Source of the DNA: Micromonospora gifhornensis
GTDB taxonomy: Bacteria; Actinomycetota; Actinomycetes; Mycobacteriales; Micromonosporaceae
Assembly (NCBI RefSeq): GCF_016863515.1
Contig: NZ_BOPA01000019.1
Span: 62,001 to 126,000 of the forward strand
Reading direction: 5' to 3'
Length of the DNA: 64,000 bases
This document shows, in pieces, positions 19,309-28,380 of this stretch; position 1 is the first letter of the stretch, and the number at the start of each line of letters is the position of its first letter. The translations under genes were made by a program, and so were the position numbers. Below the pieces are notes generated by a model. The model was not told the DNA's origin. It did no database searches and worked only from the letters and a program-made list of their open reading frames with translations.

Positions 19309-21297
19309 GTGTCCAACCACATGGCCGCTGGCGGCATGGGCGGTTGGGGCATGCTCCGGTCGATGCGCAGCCGTGACGAGATCTCCACCCACCGGCTCCA
19401 GCGCGGCGTGGCCCGGCGGATCGTGGCCTTCGCCCAGCCCTACCGGCGCGATATCGTCGTGTTCCTGCTGACGGTGGTCATCGCGGCGGTGATCGGCGTG
19501 GCCACCCCGCTGCTCGCCGGCGACGTGATCGACGCCATCACCCAGGGCGGTCCCGACGGCGGGTCGGTGGTGACCCGGCTGGCGTTGTTCATCGCCGGGC
19601 TGGCCGTCGCCGACGCGCTGCTCTCGCTGGCGCAACGGTGGTATTCGGCGCGTATCGGCGAAGGCATCATCCTCGACCTGCGCACCCGGGTCTACGACCA
19701 CGTGCAGCGGATGCCGTTGCAGTTCTTCACCCGCACCCAGACCGGTGCGCTGGTCAGCCGGCTCAACAACGACGTGCTGGGGGCCCAGCGGGCCTTCACC
19801 TCCACGCTGTCCGGCGTCGTCAGCAACGTGATCCAGCTGCTGCTCACCGCCGCGGTGATGTTCACCCTGTCCTGGCAGATCACCGCGTTGTCGCTGGTGC
19901 TGCTGCCGGTGTTCATCATCCCGGCCCGACGGGTCGGGCGGCGGCTGGCCGAGATCACCCGAGAGTCGTACAACCTCGACGCCAAGATGAACGCGACAAT
20001 GACCGAACGGTTCGGGGTCGCGGGCGCGTTGCTGGTCAAGCTCTTCGGCCGCCCGGACGCGGAGGCCGACCGGTTCGCCCGCCGCGCCGAGCGGGTCCGC
20101 GACATCGGCATCCAGTCGGCGATGTACTCGCGGACCTTCTTCGTGGCGATGATGCTTGTGGCCTCCCTGGCCCAGGCACTCACCTACGGTCTCGGCGGTT
20201 GGCTGGCGGTCCGCGGCGACGTCAGCGCCGGCACCGTGGTCACCCTGGCGCTGCTGCTCACCCGGCTCTACGGTCCGCTCACCGCGCTGAGCAACGTCCG
20301 GGTGGACGTGATGAGCGCGCTTGTCTCCTTCGACCGCGTCTTCGAGGTCCTCGACCTGAAGCCTGCGATCACCGAGCGGCCCGGCGCGGTACCGGTGCCC
20401 AAGGGCACGGGCACCGTGGAGTTCCGCGACGTGCGGTTCCGCTACCCGAGCGCCGCGGAGATCTCGCTGGCCTCCCTCGAAGAGGTCGCCACGCTGGACC
20501 GTACGATCAACGAGCCGGTGCTCAAGGGCGTGTCGTTCTCAGTCGAGCCGGGTCAGATGGTGGCGTTGGTCGGCCCGTCGGGTGCCGGCAAGTCCACCCT
20601 GTCCATGCTGATCTCGCGCATCTACGACGTCACCGACGGGCAGGTGCTGGTCGGCGGGGTGGACGTACGGGACGCCACGCTCGCGTCGTTGCGCGACGAG
20701 ATCGGCGTGGTCACCCAGGACTCCCACCTGTTCCACGAGACCATCGCGGAGAACCTGCGTTACGCCAAGCCCGACGCCACCGACGACGAACTGTGGGCCG
20801 CGCTGGCCGGTGCGCAGGTCGCCGACCTGGTCCGGTCCCTGCCCGACGGGCTGGAGACGACCGTGGGCGAGCGCGGCTACCGCTTCTCCGGCGGGGAGAA
20901 GCAGCGCATCGCCATCGCCCGGCTGCTGCTCAAGGCACCGTCGATCGTCATCCTCGACGAGGCCACCGCACACCTGGACTCGGAGAGCGAGGCGGCCGTG
21001 CAGCGGGCCCTGTCGGTGGCGCTGACCGGGCGTACCGCGTTGGTGATCGCGCACCGGCTCTCCACCGTGCGGGACGCGGACCAGATCCTCGTCCTCGACG
21101 GGGGCCGGATCGTCGAGCGGGGCCGTCACGAGGAACTGGTCGCCGTCGGCGGTCTCTACGCCGAGTTGTACCGCACCCAGTTCGCGGTGGCGGACTCGCC
21201 AAGCCCGTACGCCGACGCCGCGCACCCGGAACCGGTAGTCATCCCCACCCGCGAGTACGTCGCCGACGAGGCCCTGCCGCCCGCCGCCGCCAACTGA
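19309..21297 (+). CDS. ABC exporter, fused permease and ATPase
   Basis: 662 residues. Six membrane helices lie between about 35 and 320, followed by the ATPase domain: Walker A GPSGAGKST, signature FSGGEKQRIAIARLLL, Walker B IVILDEATAHLD and an H-loop IAHRLSTV. A half-transporter of the MsbA/MDR type that would work as a homodimer or with another half. An odd insertion (SAAEISLASLEEVATLDRTI) splits the start of the ATPase domain. GTG 19309 is chosen because GGAGG lies five bases before it; the GTG at 19288 lies upstream of that site. Substrate unknown. Confidence 0.9.
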   Translation: MSNHMAAGGMGGWGMLRSMRSRDEISTHRLQRGVARRIVAFAQPYRRDIVVFLLTVVIAAVIGVATPLLAGDVIDAITQGGPDGGSVVTRLALFIAGLAVADALLSLAQRWYSARIGEGIILDLRTRVYDHVQRMPLQFFTRTQTGALVSRLNNDVLGAQRAFTSTLSGVVSNVIQLLLTAAVMFTLSWQITALSLVLLPVFIIPARRVGRRLAEITRESYNLDAKMNATMTERFGVAGALLVKLFGRPDAEADRFARRAERVRDIGIQSAMYSRTFFVAMMLVASLAQALTYGLGGWLAVRGDVSAGTVVTLALLLTRLYGPLTALSNVRVDVMSALVSFDRVFEVLDLKPAITERPGAVPVPKGTGTVEFRDVRFRYPSAAEISLASLEEVATLDRTINEPVLKGVSFSVEPGQMVALVGPSGAGKSTLSMLISRIYDVTDGQVLVGGVDVRDATLASLRDEIGVVTQDSHLFHETIAENLRYAKPDATDDELWAALAGAQVADLVRSLPDGLETTVGERGYRFSGGEKQRIAIARLLLKAPSIVILDEATAHLDSESEAAVQRALSVALTGRTALVIAHRLSTVRDADQILVLDGGRIVERGRHEELVAVGGLYAELYRTQFAVADSPSPYADAAHPEPVVIPTREYVADEALPPAAAN

Positions 21298-21354
21298 CCC
21301 GCAGGCCACCTGACCCGCGGGCCACCTGACCCGCAGGGCCACTTGACCCGCGGG
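21295..21354 (+). repeat. Tandem 16-17-bp repeat between convergent genes
   Basis: Three and a half copies of TGACCCGC(A/G)GGCCACC, beginning on the TGA stop of the ABC exporter and ending at the stop of the DNA glycosylase gene. Confidence 0.85.
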
Positions 21355-21993
21355 CTAACCGCCGGCGGGCTGTCTGCCGGTGGCCTCGCGGAGGGCGGCG
21401 AAGGCCGCCGCGAGGGTCTCCGGGGTGTAGTGCGCGTTCAGGCCGCTCGGATTGGGCAACACCCAGAGCTGGGCGCCGGCCAGCGGCTCAGGCTGCCGGC
21501 CGAAGGTCGCCTTCGGCCGCGCGAACCCCACCCGGTACGCGGTCACCCCGACCACCGCCACCCAGCGCGGCCGGTAGCGGGCGACCTTCCCGGTCAGCTC
21601 CCGGGCACCGGCCACCAGTTCGGCGGCGGTCAGCTCGTCGGCTCGGGCGCTGGCCCGGGCGACGATGTTGGTGATGCCCAGCCCGAGTTCGGGCAGGCCG
21701 TCCTGCTCGCTGGGGTGCAGCAGGCGCGGGGTGAAGCCGCTGCGGTGCAGCGCCGGCCAGAACCGGTTGCCCGGACGGGCGAAGTGCCAACCGGTGGCCG
21801 CCGACCACAGCCCCGGGTTGATGCCCACGAACAACACGTCCAGCCCGGCGCAGATGACATCCGGCAACGTCTTGTCGACGGCCGCGGCCAGGTCCTCGCG
21901 GCTGGGGCGCGGATGCGGGCGGGGTGTCACCGCCGCACCCGAATCGGTGCCGCGCCGTGCCTTCCGGTGCCCGGCGGGCGGGTCGACGGTCAC
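21355..21993 (-). CDS. mug: Mismatch-specific (G/U, G/T) uracil-DNA glycosylase Mug
   Basis: 212 residues. The catalytic segment VLFVGINPGLWSAATGWHFA is the Mug/TDG form of the UDG motif A (GINPG), and LPNPSGLNAHYTPETLAAAF is the second motif. It removes uracil or thymine mispaired with guanine. GTG 21993 overlaps the stop of the SDR gene (GTGA), so the two are probably coupled; GTG 21930 is a shorter alternative. The first 30 residues are a basic extension of no clear role. Confidence 0.9.
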   Translation of the reverse strand: MTVDPPAGHRKARRGTDSGAAVTPRPHPRPSREDLAAAVDKTLPDVICAGLDVLFVGINPGLWSAATGWHFARPGNRFWPALHRSGFTPRLLHPSEQDGLPELGLGITNIVARASARADELTAAELVAGARELTGKVARYRPRWVAVVGVTAYRVGFARPKATFGRQPEPLAGAQLWVLPNPSGLNAHYTPETLAAAFAALREATGRQPAGG

Positions 21994-22751
21994 AGGCCGC
22001 GCAGCGCGCCGCCGTCGACCGGGAGGGTGATCCCGGTGAGGTAGCTCGCGGCAGGGGAGAGCACGAACGCGGCGACCCGACCGAACTCGGCCGGCTCGCC
22101 GATACGCCGGAGCGGGATGCCCGCCTCCGCCTCGGCCTGGGCCTGTTCCGGGTCGCCGCTGGCGGCGAAGAGTTCCCGGTTGCGGTCGGTCATGATGCGT
22201 CCCGGCAGCAGCCCGACCACCCGTACGCCGCGAGGGCCGTACTCGTCGGCGACGTCCTTGGCCACCCCGGCCAGCCCCGGCCGCAGGCCGTTGGAGATGC
22301 CCAGGCCGGGCACCGGCGCACGGGCCGAGGTGGACAGCACCAGCGCGATCGCGCCACCGTCGGGCAGCGCGGCGGCGACCGTCCGCACCATCCGTACGCT
22401 GCCCAGGAAGACCGTCTCGAAGGCGTGCCGCCACTGCTCGTCGTCGACCGAGGCGGCGCTGCCCGGCGTCGGCCCGCCCACCGAGACCAGGGCCCCGTCG
22501 AGCCGGCCGAAGTGCTGCTGCGCCGCCTCCACCAGCCGACCGGGGGTGGCCGGGTCGGCAAGGTCGGCGGTGATGCCGACGGCCCGGTCCGGCCCGCCGA
22601 GGGCCGCGGTGGCGGCGGCCACCTCGTCGGCGCGTCGCGCCGAGAGCACCACCCGGGCACCGTCGGCCACCAGACATTGCGCGGTGGCGTAGCCGAGGCC
22701 ACGGGATGCGCCGGTGAGCACGTACACCCGGTCGGTCAGTCCCAGATCCAT
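21990..22751 (-). CDS. SDR-family protein with a degenerate catalytic motif
   Basis: 253 residues with a Rossmann fold. The NAD(P) motif is TGASRGLG at about 13-20, and ADLAD follows strand 3. The end PVDGGALRGL is the usual C-terminus of 3-oxoacyl-ACP reductase relatives. At the catalytic site, however, the expected Tyr-x-x-x-Lys is replaced: after STSARAPVPGLG the sequence reads ISNGLRPGLAG, with Asn/Ser and Arg in those places. It belongs to a divergent SDR subgroup whose activity I cannot predict. A CAGGAT -10 seven bases before the ATG suggests a leaderless start. Mug follows with a four-base overlap. Confidence 0.82.
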   Translation of the reverse strand: MDLGLTDRVYVLTGASRGLGYATAQCLVADGARVVLSARRADEVAAATAALGGPDRAVGITADLADPATPGRLVEAAQQHFGRLDGALVSVGGPTPGSAASVDDEQWRHAFETVFLGSVRMVRTVAAALPDGGAIALVLSTSARAPVPGLGISNGLRPGLAGVAKDVADEYGPRGVRVVGLLPGRIMTDRNRELFAASGDPEQAQAEAEAGIPLRRIGEPAEFGRVAAFVLSPAASYLTGITLPVDGGALRGL

Positions 22752-22831
22752 ACCGCCGATCCTGCCGCAGCGCGCCCGCGCCGAGCATCCGGGGGTTCGT
22801 CGGGTGCGCTGCCGAGGCGGTGTCGGCGCTG

Positions 22832-23347
22832 CTACCGGGCGGTGCGAAGCAGGCGTACCCGACCGGCGAGTTGCACGGCGACGGCACCGCCGGCCCGGCC
22901 GACGGCGGGTCGCCGTCGCCGACGCGGGGCCGCGTCCCCGTCGTAGCGGTAGGCCGCCTCGCGGACGGCCAGTTCCTCGGCGCCGAGCGCCGGCAGCGCG
23001 TGCCGGGCGTGCAAGGCGCGGGCGAGATCCCAGCCGTCACGTAGCCCGCCGACGGAGGGTCGATCCGCCGCCCACTCGATGAAGGTCGCCGGCCAGTGCG
23101 GGGCGAGCCCGGCGGCCAACAGCGGCCAGTGGCGTGCCACCTCACCGGCCCGCTTGCGCAGCAGGGCGGCCCGGGCGGCGGCCAACGGGGCCGGCGCGAA
23201 GCCCGGCGGTGGCGGCCCGCCGGCCACCAGCGCCGCGACGAGTTCCGCCTGCCGTGCGGCAAGCGATCCGGACGGTGGGCGGTGGATGTCGGGGGTGGCC
23301 GGGCGGTCGCCGGTGGGGTCCGTGCCGTCGGCGGGAGACGCGCTCAT
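22832..23347 (-). CDS. Partner protein of the MNIO (DUF692) enzyme, SCO6045 C-terminal-domain-like
   Basis: 171 residues, soluble, Ala/Arg-rich. After a 30-residue Pro-rich lead, the core reads [19 protein letters not shown], then [17 protein letters not shown] and [17 protein letters not shown], a helical domain. I recall this type of domain fused to the C-terminus of DUF692 proteins in streptomycetes (SCO6045); here it is a separate gene whose ATG overlaps the DUF692 stop by four bases. In other MNIO systems the partner binds the substrate leader. The C-terminal 30 residues are Arg-rich and poorly conserved-looking. Assignment is moderate. Confidence 0.65.
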   Translation of the reverse strand: MSASPADGTDPTGDRPATPDIHRPPSGSLAARQAELVAALVAGGPPPPGFAPAPLAAARAALLRKRAGEVARHWPLLAAGLAPHWPATFIEWAADRPSVGGLRDGWDLARALHARHALPALGAEELAVREAAYRYDGDAAPRRRRRPAVGRAGGAVAVQLAGRVRLLRTAR

Positions 23348-24162
23348 GTCACAAGCGGAAAGCCGGTGGCGGCGGCCACGGCATCCAACTCGGCACGGAG
23401 ATCGGGGGCGGGTGGGTAGCGCCCGTCGCGCTCCAGCAGCACCGCCGGGGGGCGATGCCGCTCACACAGCTCGGTGAGCAGGTCCAGCACCGGCGCGGGC
23501 ACCGGGTCGGTATGCGTGTCGTGGTAGAAGCCGCCCTGCTCGGCGCCGCCTGCCACGTGCACGTACGCCACCCGTTCCAGGGGAAGCCGGTCCAGCAGCG
23601 CGAGCGGGTCGGTGCCCCGGTTGACGGCGTTGGCGTGCACGTTGGCGATGTCGAGCAGCAGCAGCGCGTCGGTGCGGGCCAGGATCTCGCTGAGGAACGC
23701 CGCCTCGTCGAGTTCGTCGTCGGGCCAGTCGAACAGCGCCGCGATCGGCTCCAACGCGATCGGCACCGGCAGGTCGGCCTGAGCCCGCGCGACGTTCGCG
23801 CAGACCACGTCGACCGCCTCACGGGTACGCGGCAGCGGCAGCAGGTGCCCCGCCTCCAACCCGCCGGCCCGGACGAAGGCGATGTGCTCGCTGACCAGCG
23901 GCGCGGCCACCAGTTCGGCGACCGCCGCCAGGTGGGCCACCCGGGCCGGCTCGACCGGCTCGGCCCCGCCGAGGGAGAGCCGCACCCCGTGCGGTACGAC
24001 GGTCACGCCACGCTGTCGCAACTCGACAAGCGCGTCAGGTGGCGGACCTGCGGCGGGCACCGACTCGGCGATCACCTCGACGAAGCGCAGGCCGGGCAGT
24101 TCGGCGACGAACCCGGCGATCTCGGGTCGCCAGCCGATGCCCACCCCGTGCGGGCCGGTCAT
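23344..24162 (-). CDS. DUF692 multinuclear non-haem iron oxidase (MNIO)
   Basis: 272-residue TIM-barrel enzyme of the MbnB/TglH family, which use two or three irons to oxidise cysteine or other side chains in peptides. The family metal ligands can be matched: VEVIAES (E33), PHGVRLSL (H58), [24 protein letters not shown] (Asp and Asn), [15 protein letters not shown] and LLERDG. ATG 24162 is chosen because it overlaps the TGA of the upstream membrane-protein gene (ATGA); GTG 24171 is the alternative. The stop overlaps the partner gene by four bases. The likely substrate is the cysteine-containing tail of the upstream protein, by inference from coupling. Confidence 0.9.
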   Translation of the reverse strand: MTGPHGVGIGWRPEIAGFVAELPGLRFVEVIAESVPAAGPPPDALVELRQRGVTVVPHGVRLSLGGAEPVEPARVAHLAAVAELVAAPLVSEHIAFVRAGGLEAGHLLPLPRTREAVDVVCANVARAQADLPVPIALEPIAALFDWPDDELDEAAFLSEILARTDALLLLDIANVHANAVNRGTDPLALLDRLPLERVAYVHVAGGAEQGGFYHDTHTDPVPAPVLDLLTELCERHRPPAVLLERDGRYPPAPDLRAELDAVAAATGFPLVT

Positions 24163-25088
24163 CCGCCACACCCACCGCCGCCGCAGCCACCACCGCCGCC
24201 ACTGTCACCGCCGCTGCTGCCACAACCGCCCGCGCCCGCGGTGGTGCCTCCGTCGCCGGTCACCGTGCCTGCGCCGCCCGTCACCGTCTCACGCTGGATG
24301 TCGGCCTGCTGGGCGAAGGCCGGGTCCAGCGCCCAGAGCGAGGCGGTGCCGTAGAGCGCGACCGCCATGGCGGTTCCCGCGGCACCGTAGACGGCGTACG
24401 CCGGGTTCGAGCCGGGCGCGAGGTGGCGGTTGCGGTGCCGCAGGTTCAGCAACGCGGCGTCGGCGGCCCTCGTCCGGCGGGGCACCCGGACGAACAGCAC
24501 CATGGTCAGCACCGCCAGCGCTCCGACGATGAACACGAGATACCACACCGGACGGTCGTTGGCGATGCCGGCGACGATCCGGGCGACGCCGAGCGCCACC
24601 ATCACGGCCAGCAGCAGGGTGCCCAGCCGCAGCGCCGCGCGGCGTTCCGGGGTGACCAGCAGGTCGTGGCGGGACAGACCGTCGCGCAGTTGGTCGAGCG
24701 CTCGGGTCACCCATTCGGTACGCCGCAGCTGCCGGGCGGAGCAGCGCTGGCTGGCCGCGTAGTGCACGGCCTGGTCGAGTGGAGTGGCGCCGGTTGGCAG
24801 CGGGCCGTCGGCGGTGAGCTCGCCACCGGGGCCTACGCCGAGCACGCCCTGGCTGCGCAGGCTGCTGACCGAGGACCAGACGGCCCGGTCCTCCCCGCCG
24901 GTGAGGTAGGCGACCTGCTGGGGGCCGAGCTGGTCGGCGGGCGGCGCGGAGCGGCCGGTCAGCGTACGTCGGCGGAAGATCAGCACGCCGACGACGACCA
25001 CGACGGTGGCGACCAGGTAGATGATCAGAAAGGTGCGACTGGGAACGCCCCAGGTGTCGAAATCGAAGTCTGCCGCGAGCTCGATCAT
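24159..25088 (-). CDS. TIGR04222-type membrane protein with Gly/Cys-rich tail
   Basis: 309 residues. Three to four membrane helices are visible: [20 protein letters not shown] (about 19-38), [40 protein letters not shown] and a weaker [14 protein letters not shown]. The cytoplasmic-like middle domain ([29 protein letters not shown]) matches my memory of TIGR04222. The end is extreme low complexity, Gly, Ser and three Cys ([17 protein letters not shown], then GCGGGGCGG). GGAG lies seven bases before the ATG and the stop overlaps the MNIO gene. The tail may be modified by the MNIO; that is inference. The function of the membrane part is unknown. Confidence 0.8.
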   Translation of the reverse strand: MIELAADFDFDTWGVPSRTFLIIYLVATVVVVVGVLIFRRRTLTGRSAPPADQLGPQQVAYLTGGEDRAVWSSVSSLRSQGVLGVGPGGELTADGPLPTGATPLDQAVHYAASQRCSARQLRRTEWVTRALDQLRDGLSRHDLLVTPERRAALRLGTLLLAVMVALGVARIVAGIANDRPVWYLVFIVGALAVLTMVLFVRVPRRTRAADAALLNLRHRNRHLAPGSNPAYAVYGAAGTAMAVALYGTASLWALDPAFAQQADIQRETVTGGAGTVTGDGGTTAGAGGCGSSGGDSGGGGGCGGGGCGG

Positions 25089-25177
25089 GGCCAGCTCCTG
25101 TCAGGCGAGGGGACGCGCTTCATTGTGCGGCGACGATGCCAGCGATCGATGGTGCTCAAGGAGGGGTTACCTCGTCG

Positions 25178-25771
25178 TTACCTGCGGCGTACCGCTTCCT
25201 CGACCAGGTCGAGCACCGGACCGAGGTCGCCGGCCGGTCGTCCCATCGCCAGGTGCAGCACCAACCCGTCGTAGGCGAGTTCGAGGAAGCGGGCCAGCAC
25301 GTCGATCGGGATGTCCTCGCGGAGTACGCCGGCCTCGCGCTGGCGGGCCAGGCGTTCGCGGGTCGCCTCGGCGATGGCCGCGGACCGTTCGGCCCAGCGC
25401 TTGGCGAAAGCCGGGTCGGTACGCAGCCGCCGGGACACCTCCAGTTGGCTGCCCAGCCAGCCGGTGGTGTCCGGGGAGACCGCTCGGGCGAGCAGGTCGC
25501 GCATCACCTGTACCAGGCCGTTACGGGCGACCGTCTCCACCATCGTCGCCGCGTCGTCCTCGGCGACGGCGAGGAACAGCGAGTCCTTGTCGCGGAAGTG
25601 GTGGAAGATGGCGCCTCGGGACAGCCGCGTTGCCTCCTCGAGGCGGCGTACGGTGGCGCCCTCGTAGCCGTGCCGGGCGAAACAGGCCCGCGCGGCGGCG
25701 AGAATCTCCTGTCGGCGGGCGTCGAGCTGGTCCTGACTTACTCTGGGCACATCCTGATCGTCCCAGCCCAC
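25178..25771 (-). CDS. acnR: AcnR, TetR-family repressor of aconitase
   Basis: 197 residues. The HTH region GYEGATVRRLEEATRLSRGA and IFHHFRDKDSLFLAVAEDDA agree closely with corynebacterial AcnR, as does the C-terminal VLDLVEEAVRRR. AcnR represses the aconitase gene acn in Corynebacterium. Two starts are possible: GTG 25771, five bases after a -10 CATAAC and thus leaderless, and GTG 25750 (PRVSQDQL), which matches the usual family N-terminus but has its AGGA only one base away. A 12-bp palindrome lies just upstream at 25787-25798. The aconitase gene itself lies 11 kb to the right instead of next door. Confidence 0.85.
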   Translation of the reverse strand: MGWDDQDVPRVSQDQLDARRQEILAAARACFARHGYEGATVRRLEEATRLSRGAIFHHFRDKDSLFLAVAEDDAATMVETVARNGLVQVMRDLLARAVSPDTTGWLGSQLEVSRRLRTDPAFAKRWAERSAAIAEATRERLARQREAGVLREDIPIDVLARFLELAYDGLVLHLAMGRPAGDLGPVLDLVEEAVRRR

Positions 25772-25786
25772 CAGGGGTTATGCAAA

Positions 25787-25798
25787 CCGTACGTACGG
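25787..25798. promoter_or_regulatory. Candidate AcnR operator in front of acnR
   Basis: Perfect palindrome CCGTACGTACGG, flanked by AAA on the left and CTTG on the right, overlapping the -35 zone of the acnR promoter. The same flanks and nearly the same core stand before the aconitase gene at 39458-39469, so autoregulation plus control of acn by AcnR is likely. Confidence 0.7.
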
Positions 25799-25904
25799 CT
25801 TGGTGCATCTGTCGAACAGGAAACCCGAATCGTGCCCCGGTCCGTCATCAGCGCGTAACGTCCGGCCCTGTCGGGCGGGTACCCGATTACCGTAGGGTTC
25901 CCGA

Positions 25905-26549
25905 GTGCCGCTGCTCCTGCTGGATCTGGACAACACCCTGCTCGATCGGGCCGGGCCGTTCCGCACCTGGGCAGAGCGTTTCCTCGACGGCATCGGCGCA
26001 CCCCCGGCCGACGTCGACTGGCTGCTGTCCATCGACGCCGACGGGCTCACCGACCGTTGGGACGTCGCGGACGCCATCCGGGACCGTTACCGGCTGCGTA
26101 TCCCCTCCATCGACCTGGTCGAGGAGCTGCACGACGGGGTCGTCGAGTTCACCCGACTCGATCCGTTGGTCGCCTGCGCGTTGCGGATCGCCGACGGCGC
26201 GGGCTGGACGCCTGTGGTGGTGAGCAACGGGGCGGTACGCCAGCAGGACACCAAGATCAGGCGTACCGGCCTGGACCGGTACGTGGCGGACTGGGTGATC
26301 TCGGAGGAGGCCGGGGTCAGCAAGCCCAACCCGCGGATCTTCGCCCTGGCCGCCCAGCGGGTGCGGATGCCGCTGCGTGGTGCCTGGGTGATCGGGGACG
26401 GTCCCGAGGCGGACATCGGTGGCGCGACCGCCGTCGGCCTGCCCAGCGTCTGGCTGCACCGGGGGCGGCGCTGGACGGACGCCCGCTTCGCGCCGACCGT
26501 CACCGTCGACACGGTGATCGCCGCGGTCGCCGCCGTCATGGACGCGTGA
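25905..26549 (+). CDS. HAD-superfamily hydrolase
   Basis: 214-residue phosphatase-like protein. Motif I is LLLLDLDNTLLDR (nucleophile and acid/base Asp), motif II VVVSNGA, motif III GVSKPNPRIF and motif IV IGDGPEADIGGA, with a helical C1-type cap between I and II. Substrate unknown. GTG 25905 follows a -10 TAGGGT (25893-25898) by six bases, so it is leaderless. It is divergent from acnR. Confidence 0.88.
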   Translation: MPLLLLDLDNTLLDRAGPFRTWAERFLDGIGAPPADVDWLLSIDADGLTDRWDVADAIRDRYRLRIPSIDLVEELHDGVVEFTRLDPLVACALRIADGAGWTPVVVSNGAVRQQDTKIRRTGLDRYVADWVISEEAGVSKPNPRIFALAAQRVRMPLRGAWVIGDGPEADIGGATAVGLPSVWLHRGRRWTDARFAPTVTVDTVIAAVAAVMDA

Positions 26550-26725
26550 GGCCAGGCGGCGGCCGGTCCGGGAAAAGCGATTGACGCTGCCCCAGGGGCG
26601 CAGCGAGCATGGTCCGCGCATCGTGCACCCGGGCGCTCGCCCGGTCGAGGAGAGGGGGTCGGTCATGGCCGTCTTCGCAGGTCACTTCCTGCCTCCAGTC
26701 ACCTCGACCAAGGGATACCAGCATC

Positions 26726-27661
26726 GTGCGCGATCACGAGTTCTCGGCGCGGGAGCGCCACACCCGCGGCAGACGCCGCTTCGATGACGACGAACCACAG
26801 TTCCTGAAGCGCGGGCGGGCGCGCGGGCCGGTACCGGCCGACCCCTCCGACGAACCCGACCCGGACACCGGTGCCGTCTGGTCCTCCTGGGACGACGCCC
26901 TGCACGGTCCGCAGCCCCATCCGGCCTGGCTGGTCACCGACTTGGCCGCGAAGGACACCGAGTTGGGGGTGCTCAAGACCGGCAAGGAGGCGGACGTCCA
27001 CCTGGTCCGCCGGGCCGTCCCCGACAGCGACAGTTCCTGCCTGCTGGCGGCCAAGCGCTACCGCGACCCGCGGCACCGCCTCTTCCACCGCGACGCCGGA
27101 TATCTGGAGGGACGCCGGGTCCGCCGGTCCCGGGAGATGCGCGCGATGACCGGTCGGACGGCCTTCGGCCGCCAGATGATCGCCGGGCAGTGGGCGGCGG
27201 CCGAGTTCGCCGCGTTGGCCCGGCTCTGGGAGTTCGGCGAACGGTACGGGACGGTGGCGGTGCCGTATCCGGTGCAGTTGCGGGGCACCGAACTGATGCT
27301 TGAGTTCCTCGGTGACCCGGACACCGGCCAGGCCGCCCCTCGGCTGGCCGAACTGCGGCCGGCCGGAGCCGAGCTACGCGGGCTGTGGGAGCAACTGGTC
27401 GAGGCGCTGATGGTCCTGGCCCGGGCCGGGTACGCGCACGGCGACCTGTCGCCGTACAACCTGCTGGTGCACGCCGGGCGGCTGGTGCTGATCGATCTGC
27501 CGCAGGTGGTGGATGTGGTGGCGAACCCGCAGGGGCGCGACTTCCTGGCCCGTGACGTCCGGGTGGTCAGCACCTGGTTCGCGGCCCGTGGCCTGCCGGC
27601 GGACCTCACCGAGCCGACCGCGCTCACCGGACGGCTGGCCCGGGAGGCGGGCCTGCGTTGA
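26726..27661 (+). CDS. RIO1-like serine protein kinase
   Basis: 311 residues, cytoplasmic. The ATP-binding region is LGVLKTGKEADVHLVRR with the lysine in LLAAKRYRD; the catalytic loop is HGDLSPYNLLV and the metal-binding segment LVLIDLPQVVDV, all in the RIO form. The first 60 residues are basic and disordered-looking. GTG 26726 is chosen; AAGGGA lies 12 bases before it, rather far. The frame is open upstream to 26609 with no coding signature. RIO kinases assist ribosome maturation in eukaryotes and archaea; the bacterial role is not known. Confidence 0.85.
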   Translation: MRDHEFSARERHTRGRRRFDDDEPQFLKRGRARGPVPADPSDEPDPDTGAVWSSWDDALHGPQPHPAWLVTDLAAKDTELGVLKTGKEADVHLVRRAVPDSDSSCLLAAKRYRDPRHRLFHRDAGYLEGRRVRRSREMRAMTGRTAFGRQMIAGQWAAAEFAALARLWEFGERYGTVAVPYPVQLRGTELMLEFLGDPDTGQAAPRLAELRPAGAELRGLWEQLVEALMVLARAGYAHGDLSPYNLLVHAGRLVLIDLPQVVDVVANPQGRDFLARDVRVVSTWFAARGLPADLTEPTALTGRLAREAGLR

Positions 27662-27711
27662 CGGCCGGCTCCGGGTGGCGGGATCGACAGCCACCCGGAG
27701 CCGGTCCATCG

Positions 27712-27960
27712 CTACTGGAGGTACCGCTCGACCTCCGACACCGGTCGGGCGCCCTGCGCCTCCGGGTCGCCGTGTGCCTGCCGCGCCGCACGGCGGCGGC
27801 GGAGCAGGTCCCAGCACTGGTCGAGGGACTCCTCCAGCGCACGGAGCCGGGTGCGTGCCTCGTCGTCGGTGCCCGCCTCGGTGGCCTGCGCGTCGGCGCG
27901 CAACCGGTGCTCCTCGTCGACCAGTTCGGAGATCCGGCTCAGGATGGTCTTGTCGTCCAT
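27712..27960 (-). CDS. DUF2630 family small protein
   Basis: 82 residues, acidic-basic helical. It starts MDDKTILSRISELVDEEHRL and continues LRALEESLDQCWDLLRRRRA, ending PVSEVERYLQ, which is the DUF2630 pattern. It probably forms a helical hairpin. AGGAG touches the ATG directly, too close for normal use, so a leaderless start is possible. Convergent with the RIO kinase gene. Function unknown. Confidence 0.85.
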   Translation of the reverse strand: MDDKTILSRISELVDEEHRLRADAQATEAGTDDEARTRLRALEESLDQCWDLLRRRRAARQAHGDPEAQGARPVSEVERYLQ

Positions 27961-28380
27961 CTCCTGAGCGTGGCACAGCGAGACCGGCCACGCCTGGATT
28001 CTCCGGCGGTCAGCCGTGGCGCGGCGGGCCGGCCGGTGCCGATGACTTACATGCCGGACATGAAATAGATCACCCGGTCCAGCGGGAACCCCCACGCATC
28101 GGTGGGCGCCCCGGCGGTGCTGACTGCGCCACGACCACCCTGCTGAGCTGGGCGGACGCGGGCCGGGTCGATCGCCGGGGCGACCGGCGGCACCAGATCG
28201 GACCGGCCGGTGCCCGCCGTGCGAGGTCGAATCGGTTGTGGACAGCGGGAATGTCGACCATGAAGATTTCTCGGCACGCGACTAGTGACGGATGCCATAT
28301 CGATGTCATGCTCATCGCAACCGTGGCATTTCAGAGAGTAACCCACACCCCGGGGGTCTGTGCGAGTGGGAACACACCAC
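27961..28380. other. Intergenic region upstream of the diterpenoid operon
   Basis: A 420-base stretch where I find no gene that convinces. The right part (28260-28345) is clearly less GC-rich than its surroundings and holds an inverted repeat ATGCCA / TGGCAT (28292-28297 and 28324-28329), a possible regulator site for the P450 operon. GAGTAAC near 28335 may be its -10. Confidence 0.4.

Noticed and set aside
28070..28315. 81-codon minus-strand frame in the gap before the P450 gene
   Set aside because: No ribosome binding site, Arg/Ser/Pro-rich shadow composition, no recognisable motif.
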